DNA of 64,000 nt from Mogibacterium timidum ATCC 33093 (GTDB taxonomy: Bacteria; Bacillota; Clostridia; Peptostreptococcales; Anaerovoracaceae), in contig NZ_JALU01000015.1 in assembly GCF_000525775.1 (NCBI RefSeq), positions 38,823 to 102,822 on the forward strand. The letters are read 5' to 3'. This document shows positions 28,159 to 37,918 of the stretch, piece after piece. A program made the position numbers and the translations under genes. The notes beneath the pieces were generated by a model. That model saw only the letters and a program-made list of their open reading frames with translations, was not told where the DNA came from and did not search any database. The first letter of the stretch is position 1. Every line of letters starts with the position of its first letter.

Positions 28159-30090
28159 ATGGACTACAGTAAGATTTTCATCAAGGATGCGAAGCCGACC
28201 AAGATCGGCGGACAAGCTGTAATGGAAGGCGTCATGATGCGCGGAGAAGATAAGCAGGCGCTGGCGGTGCGACTTCCAAACGGTGATATAAGGCTGGAAA
28301 TTGAAGATATGAAAGGACCTTCTAAGGTGAGCAAGGTTCCTTTTGTCAGGGGTATCGTCAGCTTCTTCTCTTCGCTGGTCTACGGCATGAAGACACTGAT
28401 GCGTTCGACAAGAATCCTCGAGGAAGCAATGCCTGAAGATGAAGTAGACTCGAGCAAGCTCGAGGAGTGGCTCGATCGTAAATTTGGCAACAGGACGGCA
28501 TGGAATGTGATGCTCACTATATCAGTACTGATTTCGTTGCTTATCACAATCGCGGTGTTCGTAATATTCCCGACGTACAGCGTCAACGTGCTCAAGCACG
28601 TGACCAAGAACTCTATACTGCTCAACCTGGCAGAGGGAATCCTGAGGCTGCTGATATTCGTTCTCTACGTGCTGCTAATCTCGAAGATGAATGATGTCAG
28701 AAGGCTCTTCCGGTACCATGGTGCGGAGCACAAGACCATCCACTGCTATGAGAACGGGCTTGAGCTCACTCCTGAAAATGCAAAGGGCTTCTACACGCTG
28801 CATCCCCGCTGCGGTACGAGCTTTGTCATGTTCGTGCTCATCATCAGTTTGATACTTTTTTCCTTCCTAGGATGGCCTAATCTGGTGTGGAGAATTGCAT
28901 CCAGGCTGCTGTTGATGCCGGTCATCGCGGGTATCAGCTACGAGCTGCTCAAGTGGGCGGGGCGCAGCGACAACGTGGTTATCAAGGTACTGAGCTGGCC
29001 CGGTTTGATGATGCAGAAGCTGACCACCGGAGAACCGGATGAAGACCAGCTGGAGGTAGCAATCGTTTCACTGCGAGCAGTGCTCGGCGAGCTGGAACCG
29101 GGGATTATAAGCGCTTCCGGAGATACAGCCGGCGCAGAGGCTCGTGATGCGGACGGTGAAGCTGAGGCGGAGGAATCGATATTTGATGCTCTCGATAACA
29201 AGAGATACGATGAAGACGTGGCGATGGTCAGAAACCTGGTAAGAGAAGGTCGCAAGAAGCTGCAGGTTGCAGGGGTAAGCAATCCTGACGGCGATGCGGA
29301 TGACATATTTTGTTACGTAACCGGATTTACCCACAACGAAATAATAACGAGGAACACCGAGCTGCTATCCGAGTCGGATATGGCAGACTACAGGGAGCGG
29401 ATTCTCGAGAGAGCTTCGGGGATGCCTCTACAGTACATTACAAGGGTGCAGGAATTCATGGGACTGCCGTTTCGTGTAAATGAGAATGTTTTAATACCTC
29501 GTCTCGACACGGAGGTGCTCGTGGATCAGGTACTTGGTATCATCGGCGGCATGGAGCTGGAGCATCCGGACGTGCTCGACATGTGCACGGGCAGTGGCGC
29601 TATCGGCGTTTCGATTGCGCATATGGTTCCGGATGCGTCTGTCAAGATGACAGATATCAGTGAGCAGGCCCTCGCCACAGCGATGAAAAATGCAGAGCTC
29701 AACGGAGTGCTGGAACGCAGCAGCTTCGCACTCGGCAATATGTTCTCGGCGCTAAGGTCTGATGAGCAATTTGACATAATCGTCAGCAATCCGCCGTATA
29801 TCAAGTCGGATATAATCGAGACGCTCGCTCCTGAGGTTAAGGATCACGAGCCTCGCCTGGCGCTCGATGGCGGTGAGGATGGACTGGATGCATATAAGGT
29901 TATTGCAAATAACGCTGCCGCTCACCTTAAGGACGGCGGAGTGCTCGCCCTCGAGATAGGCTATGACCAAGGAGAGGCGGTTGTGTTCCTGCTCGAGAGG
30001 ACACATTACTACAAGCCGGCGGCGATAATCAAGGATCTGGCAGGCAAGAACAGAGTGGTTGTTGCGGAAAAGCCGGGCACACCTTCATAG
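28159..30090 (+). CDS. prmC: YqhQ (DUF1385) - PrmC fusion protein
   Basis: 643 residues combining two normally separate proteins. Residues 1-315 are a DUF1385/YqhQ membrane protein: IGGQAVMEGVMMRG, several transmembrane helices, YHGAEHKTIHCYE and LHPRCGTSF. An acidic linker (about 318-342) leads to PrmC, the glutamine-N5 methyltransferase of release-factor GGQ motifs. It has the helical N-domain (RASGMPLQYI), motif I DMCTGSGAIG and catalytic NPPY at 544-547. The reading frame is continuous. YqhQ and PrmC genes are adjacent in many Clostridia near prfA, which suggests how the fusion arose; prfA here lies 8 kb away. GGAGG precedes the ATG. The 108-bp gap that follows holds no gene. Confidence 0.9.
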   Translation: MDYSKIFIKDAKPTKIGGQAVMEGVMMRGEDKQALAVRLPNGDIRLEIEDMKGPSKVSKVPFVRGIVSFFSSLVYGMKTLMRSTRILEEAMPEDEVDSSKLEEWLDRKFGNRTAWNVMLTISVLISLLITIAVFVIFPTYSVNVLKHVTKNSILLNLAEGILRLLIFVLYVLLISKMNDVRRLFRYHGAEHKTIHCYENGLELTPENAKGFYTLHPRCGTSFVMFVLIISLILFSFLGWPNLVWRIASRLLLMPVIAGISYELLKWAGRSDNVVIKVLSWPGLMMQKLTTGEPDEDQLEVAIVSLRAVLGELEPGIISASGDTAGAEARDADGEAEAEESIFDALDNKRYDEDVAMVRNLVREGRKKLQVAGVSNPDGDADDIFCYVTGFTHNEIITRNTELLSESDMADYRERILERASGMPLQYITRVQEFMGLPFRVNENVLIPRLDTEVLVDQVLGIIGGMELEHPDVLDMCTGSGAIGVSIAHMVPDASVKMTDISEQALATAMKNAELNGVLERSSFALGNMFSALRSDEQFDIIVSNPPYIKSDIIETLAPEVKDHEPRLALDGGEDGLDAYKVIANNAAAHLKDGGVLALEIGYDQGEAVVFLLERTHYYKPAAIIKDLAGKNRVVVAEKPGTPS

Positions 30091-30201
30091 CAATCTGATA
30101 AATAGTCAAGAATGATTTTAAAACATGCTGCTATGAAAAGGTGTACTTAAAGGTACAACAAAAAGAACTTTGGAAGCACTTCAAAATTTGGAGGTTGATT
30201 G

Positions 30202-31278
30202 ATGAACATTGCAGTAATATTTGGAGGAAAGTCCGATGAACACGAGGTATCGCGCAATTCAGCAGTGAACGTGATCGATGGACTCGGCTCTGACCGCTAT
30301 GAAATTACACAGATCGGTATAACTAAAGAGGGCAGATGGTACCAAACCGAGGCCGCTACTGATGAAATCGCGAGCGGAGAATGGGAGAACAGAGCAGATA
30401 ACAAACAGGTGTGCCTGCCGGCAGACCCTACAATTCACGGTATCCTCGTGTTCGATGATGAGGAAAGGGCGGCAGTTAAACACATAGACTGCATCATTCC
30501 TGTAATGCACGGTGATAACGGCGAGGACGGAACTATTCAGGGACTCTTCGAGCTGGCTGAAATTCCTTATGTCGGACCGGGAGTAAAGGCTTCTGCGAAC
30601 TGTATGGACAAGTCGTTCACCAAGATTATCGTGGGAGAGATCGGCATCGACCAGGCGAGATACTGCGTGATTAAGAGAAAGGATTTTGCAGACGACCGTG
30701 AAGGCGAGATTATGAATGCTCTCAGTACGAATGACGGCAAGCTGCCTCTGTTCGTCAAACCATCCTCAGCAGGTTCATCGGTCGGTGCGTCCAAGGTCGA
30801 GAAGAAGTCGGAGCTGGAGACGGCTATTGAAAATGCGTTTAAGTATGACGACAAGGTGCTCGTCGAGGAGATGATTGTCGGTAGGGAGATGGAAGTAGCA
30901 GTGCTCGGCAACCACAATCCAAAGGCTTCATATGTAGGCGAGATTCTATCCGCAGGCGAGTTCTACGACTACGATGCCAAATACAACAATCCGGAGTCCA
31001 AGACCCGTGTGGTAGATGATATCCCGGTCGGCAAGCAGAAGGAAATCAGAAGCAAGGCCGTCGAGATATTTAAGGCGCTTGATTGCCGTGGGTTATCCAG
31101 AGTGGATTTCTTCTATACAGAGGAAGGCAGGGTTGTATTTAATGAGATCAACACACTGCCGGGCTTTACAAATATCAGCATGTATCCGCAGCTCTGGGAG
31201 GCGATGGGTATCGATCGACCAACGCTGCTTGACAGTCTGATCAAGCTGGCGATGGAGGAGCACAGCACTACTTCTTAA
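30202..31278 (+). CDS. ddl: D-alanine--D-alanine ligase
   Basis: 358-residue ATP-grasp ligase that makes the D-Ala-D-Ala end of peptidoglycan precursors. The sequence begins MNIAVIFGGKSDEHEVS, and ATP-grasp and metal sites follow as VKPSSAGSSVGASKV and FNEINTLPGFTNISMYP. The omega-loop region YDYDAKYNN has the tyrosine usual in D-Ala-D-Ala rather than D-Ala-D-Lac ligases. The ATG at 30202 has GGAGG 7 nt upstream; an in-frame TTG one codon earlier is too close. Its 3' end overlaps the convergent next gene by 11 bp. Confidence 0.94.
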   Translation: MNIAVIFGGKSDEHEVSRNSAVNVIDGLGSDRYEITQIGITKEGRWYQTEAATDEIASGEWENRADNKQVCLPADPTIHGILVFDDEERAAVKHIDCIIPVMHGDNGEDGTIQGLFELAEIPYVGPGVKASANCMDKSFTKIIVGEIGIDQARYCVIKRKDFADDREGEIMNALSTNDGKLPLFVKPSSAGSSVGASKVEKKSELETAIENAFKYDDKVLVEEMIVGREMEVAVLGNHNPKASYVGEILSAGEFYDYDAKYNNPESKTRVVDDIPVGKQKEIRSKAVEIFKALDCRGLSRVDFFYTEEGRVVFNEINTLPGFTNISMYPQLWEAMGIDRPTLLDSLIKLAMEEHSTTS

Positions 31279-34200
31279 CCATGTGGAGTCTCTCCGCCTT
31301 GCGAATATCGTTTTCGATAAATTCGGAAGCTGCGAAGGAGCTGTCATACTCGAGGCCCGGAGGCAGCATTGGTGTGCAAGGCCTTGAGATGACTGCTCCG
31401 AGCTGCTTATGAGTCAGCTTGCGTCCGTATTCAGCCTGGTATTCCTGCTCGAGTATGCGAAGGATGTCCCGAGCATTCTCGAGGCAGGTAACCGAATACT
31501 TATAGACCTTCTCCATGTCGTCTTCGCCCACGAAGCTGAATGAAGTGTATGGCAGCATCAAATTGACGGTCTTAGATTCATTCGATTCAGCGACAAGGTC
31601 TATGCTGTCACCTCCAAAGAACGGATAGCTGTCATGCTCGTTTATCCAAATTGAGATGTTAGGTATGAAATACGCACCATCAACCGGAATACCGCTATTC
31701 TTCATGTCGTCAAGCGCTCTGCCCGTTAGCACACCGACGACGACCTTGCGGATGTCTATTCCCTCGTCCTTCATCAGAGGCGCTATTTGATTTAGCCGCT
31801 GTCCGCTGTGCAGCAAGTCATCCACCAATATTGCAGGTCTTGCAAATGACTTGATGGTCCTTATCTGATCCTGTAGCGGTGCATAGCCTCTGTACTCTCT
31901 GATGGTATATCCCGAAAGATCGTCCTTGAAGTACTTATCCGTCCTTAGAGCCTTGGTTACAGTATTAGGGAAGGCTACGTCGGATAGAGCCTTGCCGTAT
32001 GGCACTGACATATACGGACCACGCCTCTTCAGCGGATCGGGTTCTGTGGGTACGCCATTTTCAGCCGCAACCATATTTACAATGCGGCTGTACACAGCAT
32101 CTGTGTTGAATGACAGAATCAGCTGACCGGGAAACAGCTGATTAAAGGTATTCAGCAGCTTGTCGTGCGCATCATCGAGAGCTTTGATAACTCTGGGGTT
32201 CTTGCTTAATGGTGTCTTGATGCAAGCCTCAACATCTCTGAACAGCACAATCGGAGACTTCATTTCCACTGCGTAGATCGGTGCTTCACCGCCACCGGAT
32301 ATATCTATAAAGCCATGCCGTTTCAGCATATTTATAATGTCCTCGTCCATTCCCGCAGGATCTACCGGGTGATAGATTACGTATGTATAATCCCTGGCGA
32401 GGAGAGCGGTCAGTATCTCTGTGAGTAATATCTGTTTCCGGTTTGAGCTGCCGGAGGTCTCACTAGCGTAAAATGCGCCTATGACGGCGATTGAACCGAG
32501 AGCATTTCCCCTGACAGTTGCGGCAATTTTGTTACTGCCAAACTCTTCGAGCAAGTTATGTGTACGCAGCTTGTGTGCGGCTGCGAAGGCGCACAGAGGC
32601 TGTTCTTCGCTGTTTGCGCTTATAAACAGCGACTCGGTGTCGACATCCCCGAGATACTCCTGCAGGGCAGAGCACTCGTAGCCTGCCTGCGACAGTGCAT
32701 TCTGAAGAGGCACTATAAATGATGCATCATGGTGCTCGTACTCACTGAATTCAATCTCTCGAGTCTGCAACACGTGCTTGTATGCGGGTTCGCGCTCATA
32801 TAAATTCATATCGTAGATGTAGTTCTGAACTATCGGATCGAGCAGGGTTCCGATGTCTCGGCCGAGGTCGATGTTATCACGAATTCTGGTCGAACTGATA
32901 TCCTCACAGTACGTCTTGAGCGTGAGCTTGATCACTGCGCCGGTGATTGGATAAAGAGTCTCACTGCTGTCGCTATGCGAATCATCTCGCGATTCTCTAT
33001 CAAACACTATGTGTCCCAGCGAGTGAATCGAGTATTCGCTGGGCGCCGTCTTGTAGCATGACGCATTTTCAACTATGTCCGAACCCATAGCGATGTACAG
33101 CTCTTTGCCTGCAAAAAGCTCTCTCAATCTCCGCAGGTCCTCGGGATTAGCGATATTGATAGGAATATCGTCAGGGAATATGCATAGGCCTTCTTCGTTG
33201 CTAATCGACATGGCCAGTATGTTCTTACGGAGCATGTGAGGCAGAGTCTTCTTGGACCATGAGAATTCATCGAGTGCAAGGTAGACATCAAAGCCCATGT
33301 CCCTAATAGTTGTGGCAATTGCCTTGTGTCCCAGGCTGAATGGGTCATAGGTGCCGGGGAAGAAGGCAATCTTGTTGCTTTCAGTAAATTCAAAATCACC
33401 CACATCTGCGATGTAACCGGCTATAAACCTGTATATGTTGTTGAGCACCGCCGCATTGTTGTAGAACTCGAGACCAAGGTCATCTCCAATAAGAGGAATC
33501 ATTGCAGCTAATCGTTTGAAGCCGTGTACTGCTACCCAGTGCTTTGATTTCATGCTCATCTTTCGGCTTCCCAATACGCGCAGTCCGAGCACGCGCAGCG
33601 CCTCCTGCGATATAGAAGTCTTGTAATGGCTTATAAATTTGACAATCAGCCCGAGCAGCTTCTTTTTGTGTTCTTCCGTACTGCTGCTGTCCGGTGAGAC
33701 ATTGTCATAGTTTTCAAGCAGTACTGCCACAGTGTTGAGTGAGGCAGCTGCAGACTTGTCGTTACCTGTATTTAGCAAGGTTTCCAGCCCGGCAATCATC
33801 TCGTCCAGCTCTTCATCCGGCAAGTGCAGCATCAGCTGACCGAGGTAGCCGGGGATGAACTTGATGAACTGATAATCCCCGAGCTCAAGTCCGTTGAAGA
33901 GCTCGATGCACAGCTCGTTGAGCTGCTCACGCGGCATACTGTCGGCAAGCTCAACGAGTCTTCTGCCGGCACGCTTTCTGACTATAATCGTCTCGCTGAC
34001 CTTGATAAGGTTGGCAAAATGCGTAGCGATATGCATCAGGCTGTCACCCCGCTTAGCGAGCTTGAACATATAATCAATGTTGGAGAGCTTTACTATCCAG
34101 GTTGTGCCGGCTTTGAGGTCGTCGAGGAACAGCGAGGAGAGAAGGGCCTCCGTCACATCGCTGTCTGCCTGTATGCCCATGACGTTGAGTCGCCTGGTTT

Positions 34201-36043
34201 CTACGTCTATGCCTGTATCCGGGAAGAATTTTTCTATCAATGCGAGCGCAAGCAGGTCGGCGCTAACGCTGTAGCTGCCGAGGATATCCTTGGTGAAGAA
34301 CATCAGGTTCTCGAGGAAGCTCTCCGGCATCAGTTCCTTGTCGATGCCCAGGGCAGTGCTGCAAAGTACAATGATTGTCTGTTCGTCGAGCTCCGCCACA
34401 TGGTAGTGAGCCTCGAGCACATCAAAATATTTGCTGCGGCACGAAGGTCTGCAGTTCCTTACGACCTGGTTTACAAAATCAGGGGTTCCTTCTACAATAC
34501 GTTTCCTGTGAAATTCTGCGTGATTGTGAGATGGCTTGAGCAGCTTATCCAGATAGAATGTGAACTGTGCAAGATTGGTGGTGTCGGTATCTCTTACAGG
34601 AACCGACTTAGGCAGCTCCTTCTTGTACTCCTCGCGAAATCGGGCTACAATCTGCCCCATTATCTGAGCAGCCTGCTCTCTGATGTCGCTCTCTCTGTTA
34701 AATAGCATGTCATACATGAATCGCAGCGTCATCGACTTCTGATCCTCCGTCATGTATGTCGAATACTCGCCCAGGATGTTGAGATACGTTCTGATATTAT
34801 TCCACTGTGTCTCACTGCGAGCACGCTCAATCAGCTCGGAGAATTCTGACGGACTGTTAAATATCTTCATAAGTCTGATATTATGCTCGATAGCTCGGAA
34901 CTTGAGCTGTGATGTAGCTTCCCTCCCATCGAGCAGGACAAGCTCACGTTCTTTAGGCGCACACTTAAATCCGGGAGTCTCTGACCAATCCTCAGGAAGG
35001 GAAGTTGTGACTCCGTTCTCGCGCATGAAATCCTCAAAGTCGTGCAGCTTGTTATATACCTTCTCGTATCTGCGTTTCTTGGTTGTGTCCGCATTGTCGA
35101 GCTTGCTCGATATGACTTCAAAAGCTTCGTCAAGCGAATAGAAGCGGATCAGTTCCTCATTATCCTCGTTTCTCGTGCTCTTGACGCGGAAGTCCGCATA
35201 GATGAGCAGCAGAGATTCAACCGACAGGTTCTCGAGCTCCAGATCCCATGTTGAGTGATTAGCAGCGATATGCATAATCGTAGGCAGCCCAAATCTGGTC
35301 AGGCAATAATCTGTGTAGTAGTAATGCAGATACGGAACGCGGCGTTCCTCCTCCTTGCGGCAACCGTATTTGCCGATGTCGTGCGCAGCTGCGGCACCTG
35401 AAATGAGCCCGAGATCAACATCTATGCCTACCTCGTGCAGCTGTCTGGCTGCATACATCGCAACGTAATGAACACCGCTGATGTGCCCGAGAGTGTTGAA
35501 AGGCGAGATATCGGCGCTGATACGCATAAATTCATATACGAACTCGCGCTTAACCAGTTTCTTGAGTCTCAGATACTCGTCTGTAAAAGCATTATCTTCA
35601 ATCTCCTCGTCGCTGAGCAGCTTCATATCGTATCGTGGGTCGAAAGACAGTACCTGTCGCTCGTACACGTATATGCCGCGCATAATCTGTAGCAGCATGT
35701 TCCTGCCGTCTGCGTATTTCTCAGGTTCAAGAGGGGCGTCCATGTGAGGAAAGAGCACATGCAGGAGATACAGCCTTGTGTGCTCCAGCCAGCCCTCGAT
35801 TGGAACGTCCACGAGCTCCGGCGTATACCTCGAGCTGATGTCGAGGATAGTACGGGAGTGGTATCTGCCGTGTTTGCCGGAATGGTAAGCGAGCTCGTAT
35901 ACCATCTCGACGAAGTTTTCATCGCTCGTGCGTCTCGTCATCACGTCCTCATCAAAGCCGGATGTCTCCAGAAAAGACGGATTGAGCAGAGCGCTCCTGA
36001 TTGTAGTGACCATTAATTCTTGATTATTCATATCCGATACCAT
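31268..36043 (-). CDS. 1591-residue multidomain protein: HD, helical repeats, nucleotidyltransferase, GNAT-like, PRTase-like
   Basis: Function unknown. By eye the order is: an HD-phosphohydrolase domain (about 175-290; H192, H221-D222 in AAAHDIGKYG, H263 in ANHSTWD, D284), recalling YqeK-type HD enzymes; a long helical, HEAT-like region (about 385-885); a cytidylyltransferase/NadD-like domain (about 890-1080) with FFPGTYDPFSLGH and ISSTRIRDN; a possible GNAT fold (about 1100-1260, RGNALGSIAVIGAFY); and a type I phosphoribosyltransferase-like domain (about 1300-1510) with AILVDDLLHSGQRL. No signal or membrane segments are seen. The start is the ATG at 36043 or 36031; neither has a good binding site. 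It lies leftward, after coaBC and convergent with ddl. Confidence 0.78.
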   Translation of the reverse strand: MVSDMNNQELMVTTIRSALLNPSFLETSGFDEDVMTRRTSDENFVEMVYELAYHSGKHGRYHSRTILDISSRYTPELVDVPIEGWLEHTRLYLLHVLFPHMDAPLEPEKYADGRNMLLQIMRGIYVYERQVLSFDPRYDMKLLSDEEIEDNAFTDEYLRLKKLVKREFVYEFMRISADISPFNTLGHISGVHYVAMYAARQLHEVGIDVDLGLISGAAAAHDIGKYGCRKEEERRVPYLHYYYTDYCLTRFGLPTIMHIAANHSTWDLELENLSVESLLLIYADFRVKSTRNEDNEELIRFYSLDEAFEVISSKLDNADTTKKRRYEKVYNKLHDFEDFMRENGVTTSLPEDWSETPGFKCAPKERELVLLDGREATSQLKFRAIEHNIRLMKIFNSPSEFSELIERARSETQWNNIRTYLNILGEYSTYMTEDQKSMTLRFMYDMLFNRESDIREQAAQIMGQIVARFREEYKKELPKSVPVRDTDTTNLAQFTFYLDKLLKPSHNHAEFHRKRIVEGTPDFVNQVVRNCRPSCRSKYFDVLEAHYHVAELDEQTIIVLCSTALGIDKELMPESFLENLMFFTKDILGSYSVSADLLALALIEKFFPDTGIDVETRRLNVMGIQADSDVTEALLSSLFLDDLKAGTTWIVKLSNIDYMFKLAKRGDSLMHIATHFANLIKVSETIIVRKRAGRRLVELADSMPREQLNELCIELFNGLELGDYQFIKFIPGYLGQLMLHLPDEELDEMIAGLETLLNTGNDKSAAASLNTVAVLLENYDNVSPDSSSTEEHKKKLLGLIVKFISHYKTSISQEALRVLGLRVLGSRKMSMKSKHWVAVHGFKRLAAMIPLIGDDLGLEFYNNAAVLNNIYRFIAGYIADVGDFEFTESNKIAFFPGTYDPFSLGHKAIATTIRDMGFDVYLALDEFSWSKKTLPHMLRKNILAMSISNEEGLCIFPDDIPINIANPEDLRRLRELFAGKELYIAMGSDIVENASCYKTAPSEYSIHSLGHIVFDRESRDDSHSDSSETLYPITGAVIKLTLKTYCEDISSTRIRDNIDLGRDIGTLLDPIVQNYIYDMNLYEREPAYKHVLQTREIEFSEYEHHDASFIVPLQNALSQAGYECSALQEYLGDVDTESLFISANSEEQPLCAFAAAHKLRTHNLLEEFGSNKIAATVRGNALGSIAVIGAFYASETSGSSNRKQILLTEILTALLARDYTYVIYHPVDPAGMDEDIINMLKRHGFIDISGGGEAPIYAVEMKSPIVLFRDVEACIKTPLSKNPRVIKALDDAHDKLLNTFNQLFPGQLILSFNTDAVYSRIVNMVAAENGVPTEPDPLKRRGPYMSVPYGKALSDVAFPNTVTKALRTDKYFKDDLSGYTIREYRGYAPLQDQIRTIKSFARPAILVDDLLHSGQRLNQIAPLMKDEGIDIRKVVVGVLTGRALDDMKNSGIPVDGAYFIPNISIWINEHDSYPFFGGDSIDLVAESNESKTVNLMLPYTSFSFVGEDDMEKVYKYSVTCLENARDILRILEQEYQAEYGRKLTHKQLGAVISRPCTPMLPPGLEYDSSFAASEFIENDIRKAERLHMVKK

Positions 36044-36080
36044 CTATTTACAGTTGCATTATCATCTTAGTCAATTATTC

Positions 36081-36108
36081 AATCTATAGGCACTGCGTCC
36101 TATAGATT
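36081..36108. repeat. Perfect inverted repeat between coaBC and the multidomain gene
   Basis: AATCTATAGG and CCTATAGATT are perfect 10-bp arms around an 8-nt loop, in the 111-bp gap after coaBC. On the minus strand it could be a weak terminator or an operator for the downstream gene. No T-run follows, so its role is open. Confidence 0.5.
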
Positions 36109-36154
36109 CATGCCTAAGCACTGCCATTGTAAAGCCATATCTACAGCAGTGCGA

Positions 36155-37384
36155 CTACAGTGTTACGTCGCGCACCCCTGATATCGGAGCCTCGTTCGAC
36201 AGGGATATAGCCTTGTCGATAACGGCCATGGCGGTGTCAAACTTGCTGAGCTTACCGAGCTCGGTCTCGTCCGACCTGGTGATGATTGTGACTAAGTTGG
36301 TATCTCCGCCAAATCCGGCTCCGTCCTCTTTGAGGTTGTTAGCGCATACCATGTCGAGCCCTTTTCGTTCCAGCTTGCTGCGTGAGTTCTTGAGCAGATT
36401 CTCCGTCTCCATGGAAAAGCCACAGATAATCTGATCGGGCCTTCTAATCTCTTTGATCTCTGCAAGTATGTCAGAAGTCCTCTTCAATTCTATAGACATG
36501 TCTCCGTCCTGCTTCTTAATCTTCTCGTCTGCAGCTTGAACGGGCGTGTAATCCGCTACTGCAGCTGCTTTGAAGATGTAGTCCGCATTAGGCGCGTATC
36601 CGAGCACCTCGCGCTCCATTTCGGCGGCTGAGGTAATCTCGACCGTATCGATGTATGGAATAGGCGGAAGTCCGGACCTGCCGGTCACAAGCGTAACCTG
36701 CGCGCCGCGGTAGGCGGCAGCCTTTGCTATTGCATATCCCATACGGCCGGTCGAATGATTGGTGATGTAGCGAACAGGATCGATAGCCTCCTGTGTAGCT
36801 CCTGCTGTGACGAGAACCTTTCGCCCCTTCAAATCCTTGTCGAAGGACAGATCGAACAGTATCTCCTCGTGGATGACATCCGGCTCGGGCAGCTTGCCGA
36901 CGCCCTCGTCTCCACATGCGAGCTTGCCGCTGGAGGGCTCCAACACCCTGATTCCAACCTTGAGCAACCTCATCAGGTTGTCCTGAGTGATAGGGTTGAG
37001 GTACATGTTGGTGTTCATCGCCGGAACTACCAGCTTAGGGCAGGCAGCGGCCAGAAATGTCGTAGTCAGCATATCGTCAGCTATGCCATAAGAAGCCTTA
37101 GCGATGAAGTTTGCAGTTGCCGGAGCGACGACGAAATAGTCAGCGGCTTTTGCAATGGAGATGTGTGCGACATCAAACTTGAAATCCCTGTCAAATGTAT
37201 CTGTCATGCATTTGTTACCCGTAAGTGTCTCGAATACCAGCGGCGAGATGAACTCGGCAGCGTTCCGGGTCATGATTACGTGAACATCGGCATGATCCTT
37301 CTTGAGCGCGCTCACCAGAGAAGCAGCCTTGTATGCGGCGATTCCGCCGGTAACACCGACGACTACGCATTTATCCTTAAGCAT
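36155..37384 (-). CDS. coaBC: Bifunctional phosphopantothenoylcysteine decarboxylase / phosphopantothenate-cysteine ligase
   Basis: 409-residue coenzyme A biosynthesis enzyme. The N-terminal CoaC flavoprotein has GVTGGIAAYKA, catalytic H74 in DVAHISIAKAAD, PAMNTNMY (119 on) and redox C156 in GKLACGDEG. The C-terminal CoaB ligase begins about residue 188 with KVLVTAGATQEAIDPVR and has NHSTGRMGYA. GAGGAGG lies 7 nt before the ATG. It heads a leftward pair with the 1591-residue gene. Confidence 0.96.
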   Translation of the reverse strand: MLKDKCVVVGVTGGIAAYKAASLVSALKKDHADVHVIMTRNAAEFISPLVFETLTGNKCMTDTFDRDFKFDVAHISIAKAADYFVVAPATANFIAKASYGIADDMLTTTFLAAACPKLVVPAMNTNMYLNPITQDNLMRLLKVGIRVLEPSSGKLACGDEGVGKLPEPDVIHEEILFDLSFDKDLKGRKVLVTAGATQEAIDPVRYITNHSTGRMGYAIAKAAAYRGAQVTLVTGRSGLPPIPYIDTVEITSAAEMEREVLGYAPNADYIFKAAAVADYTPVQAADEKIKKQDGDMSIELKRTSDILAEIKEIRRPDQIICGFSMETENLLKNSRSKLERKGLDMVCANNLKEDGAGFGGDTNLVTIITRSDETELGKLSKFDTAMAVIDKAISLSNEAPISGVRDVTL

Positions 37385-37516
37385 GGGAGTACCTCCTCTT
37401 GTCTACATCTTGTGGTTAAATTATATAATATACTTTCATGTGCGATTTCTCAATCCGAAAAGGGTTAAAATCAGCATCAAAATGCCCGGAAATCAATACT
37501 TGTTGGACTTCCCTAT

Positions 37517-37545
37517 TGCACAAGCTAATTTGCTTTGATATAATG
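37517..37545 (+). promoter_or_regulatory. Promoter of rpmE
   Basis: TTGCAC (37517-37522), 17 nt, then a perfect TATAAT (37540-37545) lie about 64 nt before rpmE, a strong sigma-A type promoter. The rest of the 37385-37608 gap shows no gene. Confidence 0.8.
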
Positions 37546-37608
37546 GCAGGGCTATTGGAGCGATTGCATTGTTGCGCACGATAGACTTTTGAGAAAAGGA
37601 GAACTAGC

Positions 37609-37806
37609 ATGAAGGAAGGAATCCATCCTGATTATAAGGAATGTAAAGTTACTTGCGCATGTGGTAATACCTTTACTACACTTTCAAATACCGACACTAT
37701 GAGAGTTGACGTATGCTCCGAGTGCCACCCATTCTTCACAGGTCAGCAGAAGTTTGCTAACCGTGGTGGACGTGTAGAGAAGTTCAAGAACAAATACAAC
37801 CTTTAG
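37609..37806 (+). CDS. rpmE: Large ribosomal subunit protein bL31, zinc-binding form
   Basis: 65 residues beginning [21 protein letters not shown]16, C18, C36 and C39 form the C+ type zinc ribbon, which marks the zinc-dependent paralogue rather than the zinc-free form induced by starvation. AAAGGAGAAC lies before the ATG. Two hairpins follow directly, so it is probably transcribed mainly as a single-gene unit, with some read-through into prfA. Confidence 0.96.
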   Translation: MKEGIHPDYKECKVTCACGNTFTTLSNTDTMRVDVCSECHPFFTGQQKFANRGGRVEKFKNKYNL

Positions 37807-37820
37807 GGAAACAATATTCA

Positions 37821-37848
37821 GAGGACGCTGTTTGCAGCGTCCTCGTTT
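37821..37848 (+). terminator. Terminator after rpmE (first hairpin)
   Basis: GAGGACGCTG and CAGCGTCCTC form a perfect 10-bp stem with a TTTG loop, followed by GTTTT, 14 nt past the rpmE stop. Confidence 0.85.
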
Positions 37849-37851
37849 TAG

Positions 37852-37893
37852 AGCGTTTGGAACCACAGGCGGTGGTTTTCCCAACGCTTTTTT
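37852..37893 (+). terminator. Second hairpin after rpmE
   Basis: An interrupted stem pairs AGCGTT-TGG and AACCAC with GTGGTT and CCC-AACGCT, and is followed by TTTTTT. It lies directly behind the first hairpin and 25 nt before prfA, so the pair act either as tandem terminators or as an attenuator for prfA. Confidence 0.7.
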
Positions 37894-37918
37894 CATATCA
37901 TAAGCAGAGGACGTAATT

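Noticed and set aside
33824..34705. 293-codon open frame on the plus strand
   Set aside because: It lies wholly antisense within the 1591-residue gene, has no family resemblance and is expected from the codon bias of the opposite strand.
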